DNA of 64,000 nt from an uncultured SAR86 cluster bacterium (GTDB taxonomy: Bacteria > Pseudomonadota > Gammaproteobacteria > Magnimaribacterales > AG-339-G14): positions 124,001 to 188,000 of the forward strand of contig CABZAV010000001.1 in NCBI GenBank assembly GCA_902523885.1. Direction: 5' to 3'. Below the pieces are notes generated by a model, which saw nothing but the letters and a program-made list of their open reading frames with translations, did not search any database and had not been told where the DNA came from. The stretch's first letter is position 1, and every line of letters starts with the position of its first letter. Positions 29,378 through 37,650 of the stretch are shown here, in pieces. The position numbers and the translations under genes were made by a program.

Positions 29378-31126
29378 ATGGAAACACAAACGCTCACCTA
29401 TTTATTTGTCGGTGCCTCTTTTGCACTTTATATAGGCATTGCTTTTTGGTCGCGTGCAAAATCCACTAATGATTTCTACGTGGCTGGAAAAGGAGTCAAT
29501 CCGATAGCAAATGGAATGGCAACTGCGGCTGATTGGATGTCTGCTGCTTCTTTTATTTCTATGGCTGGATTGATTGCCTTCCTTGGTAAAGACGGTTCGG
29601 TATATTTAATGGGATGGACGGGGGGCTATGTCTTATTGGCTTTGTTATTAGCTCCTTATTTAAGAAAATTTGGTCAATATACAGTGCCAGATTTTATAGG
29701 AACTCGTTATTACTCAAATACTGCAAGATTAGTTGCGGTGATATGCCTTATTTTTGTTTCCTTTACTTATATCGCTGGTCAAATGAGGGGAGTCGGTATA
29801 GTTTTCTCGAGATTTTTAGAAGTAGATATCGATCTTGGAGTGATCATTGGCATGATAATTGTATTTTTTTATGCAGTTATGGGAGGCATGAAAGGTATTA
29901 CTTATACTCAGGTTGCCCAATATTGTGTAATGATTTTTGCCTACCTAGTACCAGCAATTTTTATTTCTATTCTAATCACAGGAAACCCAGTCCCCCAATT
30001 AGGCTTTGGTGATACTTTAGTTGGTTCTTCAACTTTTTTATTAGACAAATTAGATCAAGTTACAACCGATCTTGGCTTCGGTGCATATACAGAAAATACT
30101 AAAACAAATATAGATATCTTTTGTATAACAGCTGCATTGATGTTTGGTACTGCTGGCTTACCTCATGTAATTGTTAGATTTTTCACTGTACCTAAAGTTA
30201 GTGACGCCAGAAAATCAGCTGGTTATGCATTAATTTTTATAGCTCTTTTATATACAACTGCTCCAGCTGTTGCAGCCTTTGCAAGAATTAACTTTGTTGA
30301 TTCCATTCAAAATGTTGAATACTCAGCCGCTCCAGATTGGTTTAAAAATTGGGAGAACATTGGATTAATTGCTTGGCAGGATAAAAACAATGATCAATCT
30401 ATTCAATATTCATCGGGAAATGCTTTGGAAGGAGTTAGACCTGATTATTCAGACCGCAGAGGTACAAATGGAGAAAGAATTTTAAATAACAGACCAAATG
30501 ACAACAATGCTAATGAAATTTATATTGATCGCGATATTATGGTGCTTGCCAATCCAGAAATTGCAAAATTGCCTGGATGGGTTATTGCATTAGTAGCAGC
30601 TGGAGGTTTGGCAGCTGCTCTTTCAACAGCTGCTGGATTGTTGCTTGTCATATCATCATCTGTCTCTCATGACTTGTTAAAAAAAACCTTCATGCCAAGA
30701 ATAAACGAAAAACAAGAACTTCTTTTTGCTAGAATTGCCTCAGCCGTAGCGATTGTTATCGCAGGCTTATTTGGAATTTATCCTCCTGCTTTTGTTGCAC
30801 AAGTTGTGGCTTTTGCTTTTGGATTGGCAGCCTCGACAATTTTTCCAGCGCTTTTGATGGGAATTTTTTCAAAAAGACTCAACAAAGAAGGAGCCATTAC
30901 GGGAATGATCTTCGGCTTAATTTTTACTTCTTCTTATATAATTTATTTTAAGTTTATAAATACTTCCTTAAACTTCTCAGAAAATTGGTTGTTAGGAATT
31001 TCTCCAGAGGGAATAGGCTTTGTTGGGATGTTGATAAATTTTGCAATTGCCTTTTCTGTCTCAAGCATTACAAGCAATCCACCGAGAGAAATAAATGAAA
31101 TGGTAGAAAACATAAGAAAACCTTGA
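29378..31126 (+). CDS. sodium:solute symporter, VC_2705-type (acetate-permease-like) large subunit
   Basis: The 582-residue inner-membrane protein has about 13 helices and SSS-family motifs: DFYVAGKGVNPIANGMATAADWMSAASFISMAG, GQYTVPDFIGTRY, and GGLAAALSTAAGLLLVISSSVSHD. A hydrophilic segment of about 90 residues in the middle (roughly 310-400, rich in Asp/Asn) is, from memory, typical of this subfamily. Relatives carry acetate, other carboxylates or unknown solutes. Being divergent from the amine oxidase, an amine- or acid-type substrate is possible but unproven. Confidence 0.9.
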   Translation: METQTLTYLFVGASFALYIGIAFWSRAKSTNDFYVAGKGVNPIANGMATAADWMSAASFISMAGLIAFLGKDGSVYLMGWTGGYVLLALLLAPYLRKFGQYTVPDFIGTRYYSNTARLVAVICLIFVSFTYIAGQMRGVGIVFSRFLEVDIDLGVIIGMIIVFFYAVMGGMKGITYTQVAQYCVMIFAYLVPAIFISILITGNPVPQLGFGDTLVGSSTFLLDKLDQVTTDLGFGAYTENTKTNIDIFCITAALMFGTAGLPHVIVRFFTVPKVSDARKSAGYALIFIALLYTTAPAVAAFARINFVDSIQNVEYSAAPDWFKNWENIGLIAWQDKNNDQSIQYSSGNALEGVRPDYSDRRGTNGERILNNRPNDNNANEIYIDRDIMVLANPEIAKLPGWVIALVAAGGLAAALSTAAGLLLVISSSVSHDLLKKTFMPRINEKQELLFARIASAVAIVIAGLFGIYPPAFVAQVVAFAFGLAASTIFPALLMGIFSKRLNKEGAITGMIFGLIFTSSYIIYFKFINTSLNFSENWLLGISPEGIGFVGMLINFAIAFSVSSITSNPPREINEMVENIRKP

Positions 31127-31184
31127 ATTTAAGACACTCTCTTAGCCATTAACTTATTCATAAATAAAATATATATTTACTTTA

Positions 31185-32267
31185 ATGAAAATTTTGAGAA
31201 CTCCTGATAAATACTTTGAAAAGCTCAAAGATTATCCTTTTGAACCAAACTACACCACGATAAAAACAGAGGATGGAAGTGATCTGAGAATTCATCACAT
31301 AGATGAAGGCCCAAAAGATGGCCCAGTCCTTTTAGCAATGCATGGACAACCTGTATGGAGTTATCTTTACTCAAAGATGATTCCTTTTCTAACGAATGCT
31401 GGTATTCGAGTCATCGCTCCTGATTTGCCTGGATATGGAAAATCCGATAAGCCTGCAGAAAGAGAAGACTACAGCTATCAAAAACAAGTAGATTGGATGA
31501 CAGATTGGCTTACTGCCAATGACTTTAAAAGTCTTACTTTTTTTGGTCAAGATTGGGGCGGGTTAATCGGATTGAGAATGGTCGCAAACGAGCCAAGTCG
31601 ATTCGATAAGGTTTCGATGGGCAATACTGGGTTGCCTTACAATCCTGAGGCACCCAAAGAAGTTTTAGAAAAAATAAAAGAGTTTAGAGAAAGCAATCTC
31701 AAGCTAACTCCCATATCGATGGCTAAAGAAATTAGCGAAATGGATGGGAAAAGTTTGTCCCAAGAAGATACAGAATTTCATCCTGCATTGAAATTTATGT
31801 ATTGGCAAAAATTCTGTTGGGATACAGTTGATTTACCAACAGGCCTCTTGATGACGAACATGATGGAAAAAAATTCCAGATTAAATTCAGCGGCATATTA
31901 TTTATTTGTTTCACTAGGGTTAGGAAAATATTTTCCTTTCAAATCCGACGTTGCTAAGGCATATGAAGCACCATTTCCCGACCCAAGTTACAAAATGGGG
32001 CCTAGAGCTATGCCAAGTCATGTTCCTACAATACCGGATCAGTCACTTGAAGCACAAAGAAAAGCAAGAGAAGTATTTAAAAATTGGGACAAACCTTTTT
32101 TGAGTGTATTTGCTGGTGATGACCCTGTTACCAACGGAATAGAAAGAGATGTTTTGTCAATGTGCCCCAATGCAAAAAGCGCCCCTCATATAGGTGGCGG
32201 TCATTTTTATCAATGGACGAGACCCAAAGAACTATCAAACTTATTAATTAATTTTATCAACACTTAA
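31185..32267 (+). CDS. haloalkane dehalogenase-like alpha/beta hydrolase
   Basis: The 360 residues match the haloalkane dehalogenase I group: HGQPVWSYLY with the halide/oxyanion region, nucleophile Asp123 with Trp124 in FGQDWGGLIGLR (DhlA has Asp124/Trp125), an acid in FAGDDPVTN (Asp312 or 313) and catalytic His340 in GGGHFYQW. DhlA is 310 residues; the extra 50 or so lie in the cap between about 165 and 285, where substrate choice is made. The reaction would be hydrolytic C-halogen cleavage, but several relatives act on other substrates. First gene of a compact plus-strand run. Confidence 0.82.
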   Translation: MKILRTPDKYFEKLKDYPFEPNYTTIKTEDGSDLRIHHIDEGPKDGPVLLAMHGQPVWSYLYSKMIPFLTNAGIRVIAPDLPGYGKSDKPAEREDYSYQKQVDWMTDWLTANDFKSLTFFGQDWGGLIGLRMVANEPSRFDKVSMGNTGLPYNPEAPKEVLEKIKEFRESNLKLTPISMAKEISEMDGKSLSQEDTEFHPALKFMYWQKFCWDTVDLPTGLLMTNMMEKNSRLNSAAYYLFVSLGLGKYFPFKSDVAKAYEAPFPDPSYKMGPRAMPSHVPTIPDQSLEAQRKAREVFKNWDKPFLSVFAGDDPVTNGIERDVLSMCPNAKSAPHIGGGHFYQWTRPKELSNLLINFINT

Positions 32268-32278
32268 GGAGAATAATC

Positions 32279-32890
32279 ATGTTGAAACTTCATTATGCGC
32301 CAAACTCAAGAGCCGAAAGAGTCTTGTGGTTATTAGAGGAATTGGAATTACCCTACGAGTTAAACTCGATGCCTTTTCATCCAGAAGCACTTAAGTCAGA
32401 TGAACATCGCAAAAGACATCCCCTTGGAAGAATACCGGTTTTAGAAGATGGTGAAGTGAGTATTTACGAATCCGGTGCAATAATCGATTATGTGCTGGAA
32501 AAGCATAAAAATGGTGGTTTAAAGCCTTCAGTCGATTCTTCTGAGTATCCATATTACTTACAATGGTTCCATTTCTGTGAGGGTATGATTGCCCAACCAA
32601 TGAATACCATTGTTGTTCATACTATTCTTCTTCCACCCGAAAGAAGAGACGAAACTGTTCTGGGCCAAGCACAGCGTTTAGCTTCTAAATCCTTAGCTGC
32701 GATCGAGACAGCTCTAGATGGCAAAGAGTATTTGGTGGGAGATTTTTCTGGTGTTGAATTTATGACTGGTCATTGCTGTACTAAATTATCTGATTTGGGA
32801 TGTGTAACAGATGAAATGCCAAACTTAAAAGCATATGTTGAAAGAATTAAGGCAAGACCAGCTTTTCAAAAAGCTACTTCAACAACTTAA
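32279..32890 (+). CDS. glutathione S-transferase
   Basis: 203 residues with an N-terminal thioredoxin-fold domain (KLHYAPNSRAERVLWLLEELELPYEL, GRIPVLEDGEVSIYESGAIIDYV) and a C-terminal helical domain (YLVGDFSGVEFMTGH, FQKAT). It begins 11 bp after the dehalogenase behind a strong AAGGAG site. Bacterial GSTs of this shape conjugate or isomerise electrophiles; the target is unknown, but co-location with a dehalogenase suggests halogenated or epoxide-like substrates. Confidence 0.9.
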   Translation: MLKLHYAPNSRAERVLWLLEELELPYELNSMPFHPEALKSDEHRKRHPLGRIPVLEDGEVSIYESGAIIDYVLEKHKNGGLKPSVDSSEYPYYLQWFHFCEGMIAQPMNTIVVHTILLPPERRDETVLGQAQRLASKSLAAIETALDGKEYLVGDFSGVEFMTGHCCTKLSDLGCVTDEMPNLKAYVERIKARPAFQKATSTT

Positions 32891-32901
32891 AAGGCCTAGA
32901 T

Positions 32902-33315
32902 ATGAAAGTAGAAAATAAAGTAAATCCTAACGAAGAACAAATGGCAGGATTTTTAGAAGGAGATAATGATTCTCCTATAGAAATGGTGAATCTTCTTAAG
33001 TTCAAAGAAAAAGCGGAGTACGAAGATGGAAGGGAAACAGATCTTTCTGGAGAGGAAGCATATGCAATTTATGGCCTAGAAGTAATGGAACATTTAAAAA
33101 AAGTTGGTGCCGAATCGGTTTTTTTTGGCAAAGTCGAACGCCTAATGCTTGGGGAAGTAGAAGAGTTATGGGATATGGTGGCTATCGCTAGATATCCATC
33201 CAGAAAGGCAATGTTGAAAATGATCACAGATCCAGATTACATAGAAAGTGCTAAACATAGATCTGCAGGATTAAAGGGACAATTAAATATAGAGACCAAA
33301 ACAGGTAATAGTTAA
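32902..33315 (+). CDS. DUF1330-family protein
   Basis: 137 residues; the core (about 20-125) resembles DUF1330 dimeric alpha/beta-barrel proteins: PIEMVNLLKFKEKAEY, AYAIYGLEVMEHLKKVGAESVFFGKVERLMLGE, WDMVAIARYPSRKAMLKMITDPDY. The fold is related to ABM/EthD-type small enzymes or binding proteins. No function is established. It sits between two GST genes in one transcription unit. Confidence 0.8.
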   Translation: MKVENKVNPNEEQMAGFLEGDNDSPIEMVNLLKFKEKAEYEDGRETDLSGEEAYAIYGLEVMEHLKKVGAESVFFGKVERLMLGEVEELWDMVAIARYPSRKAMLKMITDPDYIESAKHRSAGLKGQLNIETKTGNS

Positions 33316-33316
33316 T

Positions 33317-34357
33317 TTGGAGCCTTTAACTTTAATAGGTGCACCTCCGTCACCCTATACTAGAAAAATGATTGCCTTAATGAGGTATCGTCACATTCCC
33401 TATAATATTATTTGGGGAGATCCACAAAGTTTGCTTTCAGGCGAGTTCAAAAATCTTGGCATTGATCCACCTAAACCTGTTTTGCTTCCAACTTTTATAC
33501 TTCCGGATGAAAAGGGAATTCTAAAAGCAGAGACAGACTCAACTCCATTAATTAGAAGATTTGAAAGCGAGTACGAAGATAGAAAATGTCTTCCAGGAGA
33601 TCCTGCCTTAAATTTTTTAAATTTCCTTTTGGAAGATTTCGCTGATGAATGGGTTACTAAGTTTATGTTTCATTATCGTTGGCATTTCGACGAAGACGCT
33701 GATAATGCCGGTACTTTGTTGCCTCTAGCTCAGACAACTAATCTGCCTGACGAAATTCATCAATCAGCAAAAAAATATATTTCTGAAAGACAAATTGAGC
33801 GACTTAGAGTGGTTGGTTCCAATGATACAACGGCTCCAATTATTGAAGCTAGTTACAAAAGATTTTTGAGTATTTTAGAAAAACATTTTAAAAATTCTCC
33901 TTTCTTATTAGGACAAAGAGCAAGTTCAGCAGATTTTGGTCTTTATGGGCAATTGAGTCAGCTTATTGGCTTTGATCCTACGTCTAGAAAAATTGCCCAT
34001 GATCTATCTCCTAGAACAGTAGCTTGGATCAATGTCATTGAAGACTTATCTGGATTGGAAATTTCTGAGGAGGGATGGACTAAATTAGAAGACTTGCCAG
34101 AAAGTATTTTTGACCTTCTCAACGAGGTAGGCCGAGGCTATGTACCGGCTCTTTTAACAAACAAAGCAGCACATGAAGAAGGTGAAAAAACATGGGAAGC
34201 TGAAATAGATGGCTGTCCTTGGGTTCAACAAACATTTCCCTATCAATCAAAATGCTTGAAATGGATAAACGAAGAATATCTAAAACTTGATGAAATGGAT
34301 AGAAGCAGAATTGACAACGTGCTTAAAGACACAGGCTGTGAAAAATTATTTCTCTAA
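33317..34357 (+). CDS. long glutathione S-transferase-like protein (TTG start)
   Basis: 346 residues. The N-terminal thioredoxin fold starts immediately (LTLIGAPPSPYTRKMIALMRYR), which forces the TTG start at 33317; the first ATG at 33368 would delete the first strand and the probable catalytic SPY motif. The rest is a GST-C-like helical domain (FLLGQRASSADFGLYGQL) with an unusual C-terminal extension of about 90 residues. It begins one base after the DUF1330 stop. Long two-domain GSTs like this are common in bacteria and uncharacterised. Confidence 0.75.
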   Translation: MEPLTLIGAPPSPYTRKMIALMRYRHIPYNIIWGDPQSLLSGEFKNLGIDPPKPVLLPTFILPDEKGILKAETDSTPLIRRFESEYEDRKCLPGDPALNFLNFLLEDFADEWVTKFMFHYRWHFDEDADNAGTLLPLAQTTNLPDEIHQSAKKYISERQIERLRVVGSNDTTAPIIEASYKRFLSILEKHFKNSPFLLGQRASSADFGLYGQLSQLIGFDPTSRKIAHDLSPRTVAWINVIEDLSGLEISEEGWTKLEDLPESIFDLLNEVGRGYVPALLTNKAAHEEGEKTWEAEIDGCPWVQQTFPYQSKCLKWINEEYLKLDEMDRSRIDNVLKDTGCEKLFL

Positions 34358-34824
34358 TGAAATTAATCAATAATTTATTTCCAAAAGATGCTTCCTTATA
34401 CAACGGGAGTAAAATAGCTTTTTATGGTTTTATTCTCTTTCTGGCTTTGATGACTTGGCGGGCAATCATACATATGTTCTTTTGGGAGACCGGACTGCAT
34501 GACATTGCAAATGTAATTGTTCTTGAAGGAAAGCCTGATCCAATGATTCCTATCTATTTATTTTTTTCCTTGTGGGGTCTTCAACAAATCTTAACATGCC
34601 TCATTAGCTTAATAGTTCTATTGAAATATCAAGGCCTGATTCCCTTAATGATTTTGATTTTTGCGCTCGAATGGTGGATAAGAACTTTTTACAGTTTGAT
34701 GGGAATGCCATCGATTATTGTTGGATATACTGATGGTGTTACACCAGGGGCAGTTGGAGCACCATTTGCAGGTGTTTTGCTTTTAATAATGTTAGCTCTG
34801 TCTCTGCGATCTAAAAATGCTTAA
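34357..34824 (+). CDS. hypothetical four-helix membrane protein
   Basis: 155 residues with about four membrane segments (20-42, 65-90, 92-112, 130-150). Polar loops contain GLHDIANVIVLEGKPDPMIP and GYTDGVTPGAVGAP. I do not recognise the family. Its start overlaps the GST-like stop (TAATG) and its end overlaps the sulfatase by 8 bp, so it is translationally coupled to both, which suggests joint function. Confidence 0.75.
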   Translation: MKLINNLFPKDASLYNGSKIAFYGFILFLALMTWRAIIHMFFWETGLHDIANVIVLEGKPDPMIPIYLFFSLWGLQQILTCLISLIVLLKYQGLIPLMILIFALEWWIRTFYSLMGMPSIIVGYTDGVTPGAVGAPFAGVLLLIMLALSLRSKNA

Positions 34825-36466
34825 AAAAATCCTCTATATTTCAGGTACGCTTTTATTAATTGTCTCCATCGTCTGGGAATACAAGGTAAATATATTAATT
34901 TGGACCATTCCAACATTGATGAACATAGCTAATCCGGTTCAAGAAAATATTCCTACGAATTGGTCTACTGGGCCAAGCGAAATTCAAAAAAGAACAGACG
35001 AAAGACCAAACATAATCTTAATATTAGCTGATGACATGGGTTACAACGACATATCTCTGCATAATGGCGGAGCTGCAGATGGCTCTCTTAAGACACCAAA
35101 CATTGATTCGTTAGCTCAAAGCGGAGCTTGGTTTTCTAGAGGCTATGCAGCTAATGCAACTTGCGCACCGTCAAGAGCTTCAATAATGTCAGGTAAATAT
35201 CCAACAAGATTTGGATACGAATTTACTCCTGTTCCAGATGCATCAAGATTTATCGTTAGTTGGTTAGTTGAAGAAGATGATCCTGTTTTGAGAGCGAGAA
35301 TCGATTCGGAGTTAGCGAATAGTCTGCCTAGTTTTATGGAAATGGGCATGCCAACAGAACAAATAACAATTGCTGAGGTTCTACGGGATGCTGGTTATTA
35401 CACTGCTCACATTGGCAAATGGCATTTAGGACACGCCTACGGAATGGACCCCCAGAGTCAAGGATTTGAAGATTCCTTAACTTTGGCAGGAAGCAGTTAT
35501 TTGCCGGAAAACGATCCTAAGGTGATAAATGCAAAATTTGATACGAATATAGACAGAATGGTTTGGACAAGTAGTCAATATGCAGCCAGGTTCAACGGCG
35601 GTGATCTTTTTAAACCTGACAAATATGTCACTGACTACTATACCGATGAAGCATTGAAAGTTATTGAAAAAAATCAAAATAGACCGTTTTTTTTATATTT
35701 AAGTCATTGGGCAATTCATAATCCCCTCCAAGCGTTGAGAAGTGATGTGGAGCAGATGACTCATATGCCTGATCATAACCTTCAAGTTTATTCTGGGATG
35801 ATTGCTGCATTAGATAGAGGTGTTGGAAAAGTTATAGACAAACTTAAAGAGTTAAAAATTTATGGAAAAACTTTAATTATCTTTACAAGCGATAATGGAG
35901 GCGCAAATTATATTGAGTTAGAAGATATCAATAAGCCTTACCGAGGTTGGAAAATAAGTTTTTTTGAAGGCGGAATAAGAGTGCCATTTATATTTAGCTG
36001 GCCAAATGAAATAAGTTCAGATGTAAAAATAGATAGCGCGATACATCATTTTGATATCTTTTCTACGATTGCTTCTGCAGCAGGTATTAATACTGATAAT
36101 TTAAATTTGGATGGAGTGAATCTATTGCCTTATATTAAAAAAGAAAATTTAGACAGACCTCATAAAACACTTTTTTGGCGCTCTGGAAATCATCAAGCTG
36201 TCTTGCATGAAAATTGGAAATATATAGTTAGCAAAAAAGAAAACTTTAGCTGGTTATTTGATACTGCTAATGATCCACTTGAAAAAAATAATTTAATTAA
36301 AAGTTACCCAGAGAAAGCGTTGCTAATGAAAGGGCTTTTGGCAGAACATAATTCCAAACAAAGCGAGCCTTTATTTCCTTCTGTCTTCGAAATGCCGATT
36401 TTAATTGATAAGTTTGAAGGTCAAGAATTTAAAAAGGGTGATGAATATATTTATTGGTCAAATTAA
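34817..36466 (+). CDS. type I (formylglycine) sulfatase, arylsulfatase-like
   Basis: The 549 residues begin with a membrane anchor or signal segment (about 4-22), then the alkaline-phosphatase-like core. RPNIILILADDMGYNDIS gives the metal-binding Asp pair, and CAPSRASIMSG holds Cys116, the residue converted to formylglycine. GKWHLGH and FTSDNGG supply further active-site residues. It should hydrolyse sulfate esters in the periplasm; no maturase gene is in the window. Marine bacteria use such enzymes on sulfated glycans or sulfated small molecules; here it lies among GST and desaturase genes, not polysaccharide genes. Confidence 0.92.
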   Translation: MLKKILYISGTLLLIVSIVWEYKVNILIWTIPTLMNIANPVQENIPTNWSTGPSEIQKRTDERPNIILILADDMGYNDISLHNGGAADGSLKTPNIDSLAQSGAWFSRGYAANATCAPSRASIMSGKYPTRFGYEFTPVPDASRFIVSWLVEEDDPVLRARIDSELANSLPSFMEMGMPTEQITIAEVLRDAGYYTAHIGKWHLGHAYGMDPQSQGFEDSLTLAGSSYLPENDPKVINAKFDTNIDRMVWTSSQYAARFNGGDLFKPDKYVTDYYTDEALKVIEKNQNRPFFLYLSHWAIHNPLQALRSDVEQMTHMPDHNLQVYSGMIAALDRGVGKVIDKLKELKIYGKTLIIFTSDNGGANYIELEDINKPYRGWKISFFEGGIRVPFIFSWPNEISSDVKIDSAIHHFDIFSTIASAAGINTDNLNLDGVNLLPYIKKENLDRPHKTLFWRSGNHQAVLHENWKYIVSKKENFSWLFDTANDPLEKNNLIKSYPEKALLMKGLLAEHNSKQSEPLFPSVFEMPILIDKFEGQEFKKGDEYIYWSN

Positions 36467-36502
36467 TTTGTAATAAGTTTAAAAATTAAAGAAAATAGAA
36501 AT

Positions 36503-36715
36503 ATGTTATCCAATTTAATTGAAGTAATATTTAACCATTTAACTAATTGGGGAGTTTTTTGGTTTGGTTTTTTGTTTTTCGGGAGTATTTTTGGTGCAAT
36601 ATTGACTTTAATTTTCTCTGCATATGATTCAAAAACCTTAATTCTTGCGGGTTATTTTTTAGGAGCGATTTTCGGATTGATAGCTAATTATAAGGAATGG
36701 TCATGGATCAACTAG
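36503..36715 (+). CDS. small hypothetical membrane protein
   Basis: 70 residues with two hydrophobic helices (about 16-40 and 46-62) and no recognised motif. It lies between the sulfatase and the desaturase in the same direction and overlaps the desaturase start by 13 bp, typical of real operon members here. Family unknown. Confidence 0.55.
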   Translation: MLSNLIEVIFNHLTNWGVFWFGFLFFGSIFGAILTLIFSAYDSKTLILAGYFLGAIFGLIANYKEWSWIN

Positions 36716-37647
36716 TAGAGCAAAAAAATTTGTTTCAAAATCATCAGGAAGAAAATTTAGATCTTTCTTTGGAAGCTGAGAAAAAAATAGCTAGGTCATT
36801 TATGGGCCGAATAGAATGGGAAATGATAGCCATTGGATTAACTCAATGCCTATTTTGGTTTGGTGTTTGGGCGATGGTCTTGAATGGTTTTATGCCTCTC
36901 TGGGCAGGATGTCTCACTTTGATAATTTCTACAACTTTTGCCTATTTGCCCTCACACGCTGGACAGCATGGCCATTTATCTGGAAACAAAAAACATTTAG
37001 ATTGGTTAAATTTTTGGGTAGGTCAGATTTCTTTGATACCTCTAGCTCAATCGCATGAAATTTTAAAAATAACTCATCTAAAACATCATGCTCACACCAA
37101 CGATCCAAATAATGATCCTGACTATAATCATACTCACACTAGCGGTTGGTTTAAATCGGCTTTAGCTGTGCACCTTCAAACTGGCACTAGAGACGAAAGA
37201 TTAAATAACATGATCGAAAAGTGGACGGAGACAGATCCTGAATTTAAAGCCGCAAGCGAAAGAGGAGGAATGGTTCTAGTTGGTTTTTACATATTACAGA
37301 TTGTTGCTGCAATTAATTTTCCTCTAGAAACTTTGCTTCTGTGGTGGCTTCCACGAAAACTGGCTACCTCATATTTGGGCGTAATATTTTCTCATATGCC
37401 CCATAAGGGTCTTCCAGTAGGAAGACACTCTGATACTAGATTTTGGTCGAATGGAATCGTTAGATTCTTCAATCACTCAATGCAAATACATGCCATGCAT
37501 CACATGTATCCAAAAATTTGTCATCATGATGAGCCAAAAGCAATAGAAGCTTTAAGGCCTTTTATGGTTGCTAGAGGCATACCTGGAGCAGATAGAATAC
37601 CAGAGAGAATTACGAACAATCCTCTTACAAAATTGAAAACAGTATAA
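36703..37647 (+). CDS. membrane fatty acid desaturase/hydroxylase
   Basis: The 314-residue protein has the di-iron histidine boxes of membrane desaturases: HAGQHGH (box 1), HLKHHAHTND (box 2) and HAMHHMYP (box 3), with paired membrane segments between them (about 45-90 and 200-235). It would insert a double bond or hydroxyl into an acyl chain or similar hydrophobic substrate using O2. I prefer the ATG at 36703 because AAGGA lies six bases before it; an ATG at 36697 is also in frame. Last gene of the run that starts with the dehalogenase. Confidence 0.88.
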   Translation: MDQLVEQKNLFQNHQEENLDLSLEAEKKIARSFMGRIEWEMIAIGLTQCLFWFGVWAMVLNGFMPLWAGCLTLIISTTFAYLPSHAGQHGHLSGNKKHLDWLNFWVGQISLIPLAQSHEILKITHLKHHAHTNDPNNDPDYNHTHTSGWFKSALAVHLQTGTRDERLNNMIEKWTETDPEFKAASERGGMVLVGFYILQIVAAINFPLETLLLWWLPRKLATSYLGVIFSHMPHKGLPVGRHSDTRFWSNGIVRFFNHSMQIHAMHHMYPKICHHDEPKAIEALRPFMVARGIPGADRIPERITNNPLTKLKTV

Positions 37648-37650
37648 AAA

